DNA of 16,615 nucleotides, from the NCBI GenBank assembly GCA_013139395.1, contig WTAX01000302.1, positions 1 to 16,615 of the forward strand. The letters run 5' to 3'. This DNA is from Gammaproteobacteria bacterium (GTDB lineage: Bacteria > Pseudomonadota > Gammaproteobacteria > GRL18). Under the pieces are notes generated by a model. It ran no database searches. It was not told the DNA's origin and worked only from the letters and a program-made list of their open reading frames with translations. Both the position numbers and the translations under genes were made by a program. This document shows, one piece after another, positions 6,951 to 13,752 of this stretch. How positions within the stretch are numbered: the stretch's first letter is position 1; each line of letters begins with the position of its first letter.

Positions 6951-9629
6951 ATGGGAACTCATTTTCTAGACCGTTTGTTTACACCCCAGGCAATAGTTGT
7001 GTTTGGCGCCAGCGAGCGTCCTGATGCAGTCGGAGGTCGTGTTTTCGATAACCTGTGCAAAGGCGGATTCTCCGGCCCAATTTATGCGATCAATCCAAAA
7101 TACAAACGTTTAAATCACCAGCCCTGTTATCCATCCATCACAGCTATTGGCAAACCTGTCGATCTCGCAGTCATTGCCACACCAGCGTCAACTGTTCCAG
7201 AAATCATTCATGCCTGTGGTGAACATGGGATTCGTGCAGCCATTATTATTTCCGCAGGCTTTAGTGAGGGCGACGGCCATGGTGCGGCTCTGGAGAAGGC
7301 TGTGCTGGAAGCTGCCCGTCAGTATCAGATGCGCATTCTTGGGCCTAATTGCCTCGGAGTCATTCGTCCCGTGATAGGCATGAATGCCACTTTCAGCAAG
7401 AATACCGCCGAGTCTGGGCAACTTGCCCTGGTCTCTCAATCCGGTGCTCTGTGTACTTCTATCCTAGACTGGGCTGTAGGCCACGACATAGGTTTTTCTA
7501 CCATCATCTCACTGGGCGATGCTGCAGACGTTGATTTTGGCGATATCCTGGACTACCTGGCACAAGATCCAGAAACGCACAGTATTCTTCTCTATGTAGA
7601 AGGCGTACGCGATGCGCGTCGTTTTATGAGCGGCCTACGCATTGCCGCCAGAATGAAACCTGTAGTTGTCATCAAAGCGGGGCGGCATGATGAAGGATCG
7701 CGTGCTGCTATTACTCATACTGGTGCCATGATCGGTGCTGATGATGTATTTGACGCAGCCCTGCAACGTGCTGGCGTGGTTCGCGTGATGACTATCGAGC
7801 AATTATTTTCTGCAGCCCAGTTACTGGCGACTCAGCATAGACTAACTGGCAATCGACTTGCGATTGTGACTAACGGTGGTGGTCTGGGAGTCATGGCCAC
7901 CGATCGTGCGATTGATCTTGGCGTCACTATAGCATCTTTATCAGAAGACACACTTGCACGACTTAACAAGAGCCTGCCACCTCAGTGGTCACATGCGAAT
8001 CCTATCGACATATTGGGTGATGCCTCAGCGGAGCGCTACCAGGATGCGGTCAATGCCTGCATGGACGATCCGGATGTTGATGGTGTCTTGGTCATGCTTT
8101 CCCCACAGGCCATGACGGATACAGTAGCCTGTGCACAGGCCATTATTGACGCTCAAAAAGTCAACAAAAAACTACTTTTAGCCTGCTGGATGGGAGAGCA
8201 GCAAATCGAAGTAGCGAACAAACTTTTTTCGCGCAATCACTTGCCCTGTTTTCCCAACCCAGAGTCCTCCGTAGAAGCCTTCGCTTATCTTGCCAGTTAC
8301 TACCAAAACCAGCAGTTACTGATGCAGGTACCTGGGCCATTGGTAACCCGCAGCCAACCGGATGTTGATGGTGCACGTTTAATCATTGAAAGCGTGCTGG
8401 CACAGAAGCGAACTGTGCTGACGATTACAGAATCCAAAGCTTTGTTGCATGCTTTTGCCATACCTGTTACACAGAGTATCGAATGTCATTCAGCTAACGA
8501 TGCGTTGGTTGCGGCAGAGTCTATGGGCTTTCCAGTGGCGATGAAAATCAATTCGCCAGACATCAGTCATAAATTTGATGTTGGGGGTGTCAGGCTAAGC
8601 ATCAGCAATGCTTATGCCATACGCACTACCTATCATGAGCTAATAGAAGAAGTTCATAACATATATCCCGATGCAAAAATTGAGGGTGTAACTGTCGAGC
8701 CAATGTATACACCACCTTATGGAAGAGAACTTCTGATCGGAGTGATCCGTGACCCTGTTTTCGGTCCTGCTATTACTTTCGGCGCTGGAGGTATCCAGGT
8801 CGAAGTATTACGAGATCGCGCTGTTGCGCTGCCGCCACTGAACACTTTTCTGGCTGAAAAGATGATCAGCCAGACCAACATTGCTCACCTTCTTGGCACC
8901 TTTCGGAATATGCCGGCGGTGAAGATGGAGGCCTTAGTACAGTTGTTACGTCGTGTCTCTGAGATGGTTTGTGAACTGCCAGAAATTAAGGCGCTGGATA
9001 TTAACCCATTGATCGCCGATGAAAAAGGCGTCATGGCACTAGATATCCGCATTGTGGTTGAACACCGGGTACCTTCCCTGAACCGTTATGCTCATATGGC
9101 AATTCATCCCTACCCAAACCATCTGGTTTCCCTGCTGCAACTGGCAGATGGTACAAACATCAAAATCCGCCCAATACGTCCAGAAGATGCATTCATTGAG
9201 CAGAGTTTTGTACGGGAACTTTCAGCGCAGTCTAAATACTTCCGTTTCATGCAAGCACTTAATGAATTGAATCAGCAGATGCTGGTGCGCTTCACACAGT
9301 TAGACTACAATCGTGAGCTCGCATTAATCGCTGTTCTGGAGAAACCTGGCGAAGAAACAGAGCTGGGGGTAGCCCGTTATGTCATGAATCCTGATGGGGA
9401 AAGCTGTGAATTTGCATTGGTGGTTGCAGATAAATGGCAACACAGGGGTATTGGTTCACACCTGATGGCCGCATTGATAGAAGCTGCTCGTCAGGTTGGC
9501 ATCAAGGTCATGGATGGTGAAATTCTGGCCAACAATCATAATATGCTGAAATTGGCTGTAAACCTCGGGTTCAACGTTCATACCAGTACTGATGATCCAG
9601 GCCTCAGGGTGGTCTCCAAGCTGCTATGA
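6951..9629 (+). CDS. Pat-type protein lysine acetyltransferase (NDP-forming acyl-CoA synthetase-like domain + GNAT)
   Basis: Large fused protein related to Salmonella Pat/E. coli PatZ, which acetylates lysines of metabolic enzymes using acetyl-CoA. From the ATG at 6951 it has 892 residues, close to the 886 of PatZ. The open frame extends upstream to a TTG at 6855, but the extra 32 residues look unlike the family. Order of parts: CoA-binding Rossmann domain (about 5-135, VVFGASERPDAVGG); succinyl-CoA-ligase-like domain (about 150-290) with H256 in THTGAMIG; ATP-grasp domain (about 490-710, with GAGGIQVEV); C-terminal GNAT (about 738-892) with the putative general base E820 in CEFALVV and the acetyl-CoA loop QHRGIG at 830-835. 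It is divergent from the deacetylase and 61 bases upstream of PEP synthase, probably cotranscribed. H256 aligns with the phospho-histidine of ADP-forming acyl-CoA synthetases, so residual synthetase activity is possible. Confidence 0.9.
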   Translation: MGTHFLDRLFTPQAIVVFGASERPDAVGGRVFDNLCKGGFSGPIYAINPKYKRLNHQPCYPSITAIGKPVDLAVIATPASTVPEIIHACGEHGIRAAIIISAGFSEGDGHGAALEKAVLEAARQYQMRILGPNCLGVIRPVIGMNATFSKNTAESGQLALVSQSGALCTSILDWAVGHDIGFSTIISLGDAADVDFGDILDYLAQDPETHSILLYVEGVRDARRFMSGLRIAARMKPVVVIKAGRHDEGSRAAITHTGAMIGADDVFDAALQRAGVVRVMTIEQLFSAAQLLATQHRLTGNRLAIVTNGGGLGVMATDRAIDLGVTIASLSEDTLARLNKSLPPQWSHANPIDILGDASAERYQDAVNACMDDPDVDGVLVMLSPQAMTDTVACAQAIIDAQKVNKKLLLACWMGEQQIEVANKLFSRNHLPCFPNPESSVEAFAYLASYYQNQQLLMQVPGPLVTRSQPDVDGARLIIESVLAQKRTVLTITESKALLHAFAIPVTQSIECHSANDALVAAESMGFPVAMKINSPDISHKFDVGGVRLSISNAYAIRTTYHELIEEVHNIYPDAKIEGVTVEPMYTPPYGRELLIGVIRDPVFGPAITFGAGGIQVEVLRDRAVALPPLNTFLAEKMISQTNIAHLLGTFRNMPAVKMEALVQLLRRVSEMVCELPEIKALDINPLIADEKGVMALDIRIVVEHRVPSLNRYAHMAIHPYPNHLVSLLQLADGTNIKIRPIRPEDAFIEQSFVRELSAQSKYFRFMQALNELNQQMLVRFTQLDYNRELALIAVLEKPGEETELGVARYVMNPDGESCEFALVVADKWQHRGIGSHLMAALIEAARQVGIKVMDGEILANNHNMLKLAVNLGFNVHTSTDDPGLRVVSKLL

Positions 9630-9690
9630 AATTAGCAAGTACATTGAAACCATGGAATCAGGTGATTAGCGATCCATTAAGGCAATTAAA

Positions 9691-12132
9691 ATGAATACAC
9701 CAAATCCCCAATATATCCTTTGGTTCGAAGAAATTTGTGTAGATGATGTCTCTCTGGTTGGAGGCAAAAACGCTTCCCTTGGTGAAATGTACCGTGAACT
9801 GATCCCGCAGGGCATTCGTGTACCAAATGGCTTCGCCATCAGTGCACAGGCTTATCGAGATATGCTCGATAAAGCCGGGGTCTGGCCGGCATTACATGCC
9901 TTGTTGGATGAGGTTGATAAATCAGATGTTGAGGATTTAGCTGATCGAGCACACAGGGCAAGGGAGATCGTTTATGGTATTGGCTTTTCTACTAAACTGC
10001 GTGATGAAATTCTGCAGGCCTACCACTCGCTAACAGAAGAATATGGTGCTGACTTGACTCTTGCGGTACGCAGTTCCGCCACTGCTGAAGATCTACCTGC
10101 TGCCAGTTTTGCGGGACAGCACGAAACCTATCTGCATATCAAGGGTGATGAAATGTTGATTGATGCCTGTCGGCGTTGTTTTGCCTCCCTGTTTACAGAA
10201 CGTGCGATTGCCTACCGTATTGATCAGTGTTTTGATCACTTCAAAGTAGCCTTATCCATTGGTGTAATGAAAATGGTGCGTTCGGATCTGGATGCAAGTG
10301 GGGTAATGTTCAGCCTGGATACGGAATCGGGTTTTCGTGATGTGGTGTTTATCACGGGGGCCTGGGGTCTTGGAGAAAATGTTGTACAGGGTGCAGTCGA
10401 CCCGGATGAATTCTATGTACATAAATCTACTTTTCGACAGGGCTATCGTTCGGTTCTAAGACGTACTCTGGGAAAGAAAAAAATTAAGATGGTTTACGCC
10501 CATGCGAGAAGTGGCCAAACAACCCGGAACATACCCACCCCAAAGGCCGATCAGGATCGTTTCTGTATCAGTGATGAGGATGTGCTTACCCTGACTGATT
10601 ATGCCATCAAAGTTGAAGACCATTATAGTGAACGTGCGGGGCAGGCTCGACCAATGGATATGGAATGGGCTCGTGATGGTCTGGATGGTCAGCTTTATCT
10701 TGTTCAAGCTCGTCCTGAAACGGTTGCTTCCCAGCATACAGGTTCTAAGCTTGAAGAATACCGTCTTAAGGGACGTGGTGAGTTATTGATAACCGGACGT
10801 TCCGTTGGCAGTAAAATAGCCAGCGGACAGGTTCGGGTCATTCCCGATGTACACCATCTTGCTCAGTTTCGGGAAGGTGAAGTACTGGTGACGGATATGA
10901 CCACACCGGACTGGGGACCTGTTTTGAAAACCGCAGCAGCCATTGTCACTAATCGAGGAGGACGAACCTGCCATGCTGCAATTGTTGCCCGTGAACTGGG
11001 TATTCCTGCTGTGGTTGGTGCGGAAGGTGCAACAGAAAATATCCAAGATGGTGAAAATGTGACGGTTTCCTGTGCTGAGGGTGATGAGGGCAGGGTATAC
11101 CAGGGTGATATTCCCTTTGATATTGATATAACTGACTTAGATGATGTGCCACACCCGGCAACCCAGATCATGCTCATTCTGGCCAATCCCGACCTGGCCT
11201 TCAAGACCAGTTTACTGCCAAATGATGGAGTAGGACTGGCACGCATGGAGTTCATTATTACTAATGAGATCAAAGCGCATCCTATGGCGCTGGTACATCC
11301 TGAAAAAATTCAGGATATCGATGAAAGAGCAGCAATTGAATGTCTAACCCAGGCTTATGACAAGCCAACTGATTTTTTTATTGAACGCCTTGCTGAGGGA
11401 GTAGGTACTATTGCTGCTGCTTTTTATCCCAAGCCGGTTGTGGTTCGCATGTCTGACTTCAAGACTAATGAATATGCTTCCTTATTAGGTGGTCGTTGGT
11501 TCGAGCCTGTTGAGGCAAATCCCATGCTTGGATTTCGTGGTGCATCCCGTTATACACATCCGGATTATGCTGAAGGTTTTGCCCTGGAGTGTGCTGCCAT
11601 GAAACGTGTGCGTGAGGTGATGGGGCTGAATAATATCAAACTGATGATACCTTTTTGTCGCACAGTAGAAGAGGGTGAACGGGTACTGGAGGCGATGGCT
11701 GCCCAGGGACTCAAACGTGGTGAAAATGGCCTGGAAATTTATGTCATGTGTGAGATACCGAACAACGTCATACAAATCGATGCCTTTGCCAGATTATTCG
11801 ATGGTTTTTCCATCGGTTCGAATGACCTGACTCAATTGACTCTAGGCGTGGATCGAGATTCTGATATCGTTGCTTTCGACTTTAATGAATGTGATCCGGG
11901 TGTCAAGGAGATGATTCGGCTGGCGGTCGATGGTGCCAGACGTAATGGTCGACATTCCGGGCTTTGTGGACAAGCACCATCTGACTATCCAGAGATGGCA
12001 AAATACCTGGTCGAAATTGGTATCGATTCCATCAGCCTTAATCCGGATACGATCATCAAAACCACGCTCCATGTGTTGGAGGTTGAAAAAAAACTGGGAC
12101 GAAAGCCTAGCACGGGTAGGAATGATGAATAA
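9691..12132 (+). CDS. ppsA: Phosphoenolpyruvate synthase (pyruvate, water dikinase)
   Basis: Makes PEP from pyruvate, ATP and water, releasing AMP and phosphate; the gluconeogenic entry point for C2/C3 substrates. 813 residues against 792 in E. coli. The N-terminal ATP-grasp-like domain (1-350) starts with the family signature VGGKNASLGEM and has RSSATAEDLPAASFAGQHET. The swivelling phospho-histidine domain carries GGRTCHAAIVARELGIPAV with H428 as phosphate carrier; T426, two residues before it, matches the threonine used by the PpsR-type regulatory kinase. The C-terminal PEP/pyruvate barrel has GSNDLTQLTLGVDRDS and the catalytic cysteine C759 in GLCGQAPSD. The ATG at 9691 has AAGG 9 bases upstream. 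Its place directly after pat suggests control by acetylation, an inference only. All catalytic motifs are intact. Confidence 0.95.
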   Translation: MNTPNPQYILWFEEICVDDVSLVGGKNASLGEMYRELIPQGIRVPNGFAISAQAYRDMLDKAGVWPALHALLDEVDKSDVEDLADRAHRAREIVYGIGFSTKLRDEILQAYHSLTEEYGADLTLAVRSSATAEDLPAASFAGQHETYLHIKGDEMLIDACRRCFASLFTERAIAYRIDQCFDHFKVALSIGVMKMVRSDLDASGVMFSLDTESGFRDVVFITGAWGLGENVVQGAVDPDEFYVHKSTFRQGYRSVLRRTLGKKKIKMVYAHARSGQTTRNIPTPKADQDRFCISDEDVLTLTDYAIKVEDHYSERAGQARPMDMEWARDGLDGQLYLVQARPETVASQHTGSKLEEYRLKGRGELLITGRSVGSKIASGQVRVIPDVHHLAQFREGEVLVTDMTTPDWGPVLKTAAAIVTNRGGRTCHAAIVARELGIPAVVGAEGATENIQDGENVTVSCAEGDEGRVYQGDIPFDIDITDLDDVPHPATQIMLILANPDLAFKTSLLPNDGVGLARMEFIITNEIKAHPMALVHPEKIQDIDERAAIECLTQAYDKPTDFFIERLAEGVGTIAAAFYPKPVVVRMSDFKTNEYASLLGGRWFEPVEANPMLGFRGASRYTHPDYAEGFALECAAMKRVREVMGLNNIKLMIPFCRTVEEGERVLEAMAAQGLKRGENGLEIYVMCEIPNNVIQIDAFARLFDGFSIGSNDLTQLTLGVDRDSDIVAFDFNECDPGVKEMIRLAVDGARRNGRHSGLCGQAPSDYPEMAKYLVEIGIDSISLNPDTIIKTTLHVLEVEKKLGRKPSTGRNDE

Positions 12133-12473
12133 ATAACCTGTTTTTCTTAATACGGGGAAATCATCGGTTTACACTGCAAAGCGACTCAGGAAAAACTACC
12201 CTGCTATCTTGATAATCAAACTCCTATCTTTTGAGCAGCATGTAATTTAATCAAAAAATTCATTAGCGACTTGAGCAGCAAATCCTGTTTGCTCTATACA
12301 TTCTACCTGTTTTTTTCCAATGCTTCTTTGAAATATCAAAATTCCTTGTAATTTCCAGTTAAACTTGGGATTAGAATTAAAAATTTTTTAAACTAAATGA
12401 GGGATAGCTAGGATAGGTATAAATTTGCCATCTTAAAATAATAAGCCTAATATTTTTATAGCTTTTCAATTTG
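12133..12473. other. Convergent intergenic gap without a recognisable gene
   Basis: 341 AT-rich bases between the 3' ends of ppsA and the CooC-like gene. I find no open frame with family resemblance. The 10-base sequence TTGAGCAGCA occurs at 12231-12240 and exactly again at 12271-12280. The second copy overlaps a small hairpin (AGCAAA-TCCTG-TTTGCT, 12277-12293) that lacks a T-run and is too weak to call a terminator. Confidence 0.5.
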
Positions 12474-13304
12474 TTAGCTGACATGTTTGTTGTCTGAGAC
12501 AAATTTTTCCAATCCTTTTATGATCTGTTCGATATCTTTATATCTGTTACCTATGGTAAGAGAACCTCCTGCAAGCTCCCTTTGTACTAATTCAGGATCA
12601 TATGATACTGACCCAATAACTCTGCTTTTCAGCTCTCCTAATTTCTCCATCATTATCGATTCCATTTCATTCGAACTAATTTTATTTAAAACAAACCAGA
12701 AGTTTTTCATTTCTGTTTTTCTGCAAAAGCCTTTTATCCTTTTTGCAATGGAGACAGATTCGAGCGTAGGATCCAGGACAACCAGTATAATATCCATGGT
12801 GTCGGGGATTTTTCTTCCAAAATGCTCGATTCCCGCCTTCATGTCAATAAGGCTTACCCACTCTCCCTGTACCATAAAATCCCTGACCACCTTTTCTATA
12901 GGTCCGTCACAACCCTGACCATATGTCTCTATCTTGCCAGCCTGGAACAGGCTGACGCCTCTCTTTTTAATATAATATTCAGATGAGATTTCTCGGGTAA
13001 TATCTATTCTTTTTTCCAGTACCGGTACTGAATCATTAATTCTTGTAAGAGGCAAAGGGTCATCGACTGGGCAGGTAACAACATTAATCCCACCAAAAAA
13101 TTCCAGAAGAGGCTTGGGTTCATTATTGACTCCCATTCCAAACATCAGCCTGATCAGTCCCTCGGGATTGGATGCATCACCGTCTAAAACCAGGGTATCG
13201 TATCCTTTTTTTTGCAGAACATCTGCCATCAAAACAACTATGGTGCTCTTTCCGCTGCCGCCTTTGCCGCATATCAGTATTCTCTTTCCGGCAATCGGTT
13301 TCAT
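12474..13304 (-). CDS. CooC-like P-loop ATPase (MinD/ParA superfamily) beside feoAB
   Basis: About 276 residues. The N-terminus has the deviant Walker A GKGGSGKST with the signature lysine of the MinD/ParA/CooC class, followed by VLDGDASNP as the switch aspartate region. IDMKAGIEHFGR (about 154-164) closely resembles the (D)xEAGIEHFGR motif of CooC, the ATPase that loads nickel into CO dehydrogenase, and LVVLDPTLESV and FVLNKI also follow that family. The CysXCys metal site of CooC appears as a single Cys (C132 in GQGCDG). No CO-dehydrogenase gene is in the window; the gene is divergent from feoA/feoB, so a role with iron or another metal is likelier, but the function is unknown. The start is ATG 13304, or TTG 13307 immediately before it; AAGGA lies 10 or 7 bases upstream. 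Confidence 0.8.
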   Translation of the reverse strand: MKPIAGKRILICGKGGSGKSTIVVLMADVLQKKGYDTLVLDGDASNPEGLIRLMFGMGVNNEPKPLLEFFGGINVVTCPVDDPLPLTRINDSVPVLEKRIDITREISSEYYIKKRGVSLFQAGKIETYGQGCDGPIEKVVRDFMVQGEWVSLIDMKAGIEHFGRKIPDTMDIILVVLDPTLESVSIAKRIKGFCRKTEMKNFWFVLNKISSNEMESIMMEKLGELKSRVIGSVSYDPELVQRELAGGSLTIGNRYKDIEQIIKGLEKFVSDNKHVS

Positions 13305-13351
13305 CAATTTGTATTCCTTCCCTCTATTGATTAATTTTTTATCTTTTTCCT

Positions 13352-13390
13352 ATATTAACACTTACTATAGTACAATCAATATGCATCAAT
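13352..13390. promoter_or_regulatory. Divergent control region of the CooC-like gene and feoA
   Basis: On the minus strand TTGATT (13374-13379), a 16-base spacer and TAATAT (13352-13357) form a plausible promoter for the CooC-like gene. Inside it lies the perfect palindrome TACTATAGTA (13363-13372). On the plus strand TACAAT (13371-13376) could be the feoA -10. ATCAAT is repeated at 13375-13380 and 13385-13390 with a 10-base period. No match to a full Fur box or to the FNR half-site arrangement was found by eye. Confidence 0.4.
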
Positions 13391-13405
13391 TATTACGAGG
13401 TCAGC

Positions 13406-13651
13406 ATGGAAATAACACTCTTTAATTTGAAATCAGGGGAAAAAGCTACCATAACGCGTTTAGAAGATGGAGAAGCGTTTCGAAAGAAACTTGCCTCTTT
13501 AAACATAAGGGTCGGAAAAACCATTCGGAAGATAACCGAACAGCCTCTTCATGGTCCTGTTGTTATCGAAATTGGTAATACTGAGGCTACTATTGGTATG
13601 AATATGGCAAAGAAAATTATCGTAGCGCCATTTGGAGTCATCAGCAAATAA
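13406..13651 (+). CDS. feoA: FeoA, small SH3-like component of ferrous iron uptake
   Basis: 81-residue cytoplasmic protein with the FeoA/SH3-like layout: beta-rich start (LFNLKSGEKATITRLEDG), a helix with basic residues (AFRKKLASLNIRVGK), and a C-terminal strand pair (GPVVIEIGNTEATIGMNMAKKI). FeoA assists the membrane GTPase FeoB in Fe(II) import. The ATG at 13406 has GAGG 5 bases upstream. It lies 101 bases upstream of feoB in the same direction, the usual feoAB order. Confidence 0.9.
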   Translation: MEITLFNLKSGEKATITRLEDGEAFRKKLASLNIRVGKTIRKITEQPLHGPVVIEIGNTEATIGMNMAKKIIVAPFGVISK

Positions 13652-13661
13652 AATATTGCCG

Positions 13662-13699
13662 CTGTCATTTTGCTAACATTAAAATAGCAAATAAGACAG
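13662..13699. repeat. Inverted repeat (RNA hairpin) between feoA and feoB
   Basis: TTTGCTA (13669-13675) pairs with TAGCAAA (13685-13691) around a 9-base loop. After a small internal bulge, CTGTC (13662-13666) pairs with GACAG (13695-13699), giving a 12-pair interrupted stem. It is not followed by a T-run, so it is not a standard terminator. It could be an mRNA processing or stability element separating feoA and feoB expression. A TATAAT follows at 13703-13708. Confidence 0.5.
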
Positions 13700-13752
13700 A
13701 GGTATAATTTTATGTTAGATAGGAGTCGAATAAAATAAGTGGGTATTCTGGA

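Noticed and set aside
9622..9637. Small hairpin TGCTA-TGAAAT-TAGCA over the pat stop codon as a terminator
   Set aside because: It has a five-pair stem with no T-run, and ppsA starts 61 bases further on with no promoter evident. Read-through is more likely.
10863..11273. A 136-codon minus-strand open frame inside ppsA
   Set aside because: It is antisense to well-conserved ppsA motifs, has low-complexity Ser/Pro-rich content and no family resemblance.
12277..12293. Hairpin AGCAAA-TCCTG-TTTGCT as a bidirectional terminator
   Set aside because: The stem is only six pairs, A/T-rich, and no T-tract follows on either strand.
12487..12918. A 143-codon plus-strand open frame antisense to the CooC-like gene
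   Set aside because: The minus-strand frame has clear P-loop ATPase motifs, and the antisense frame has none and no ribosome site.
12474..13304. Nitrogenase NifH or ParA partition protein for the CooC-like gene
   Set aside because: It lacks the NifH cysteine pair and any parB or centromere-like repeats. The AGIEHFGR motif points to the CooC group instead.
13321..13405. Fur or FNR box upstream of feoA
   Set aside because: ATCAA/TTGAT-like half sites occur but not in the required TTGAT-N4-ATCAA arrangement, and no 19-base Fur-like dyad was found by eye.
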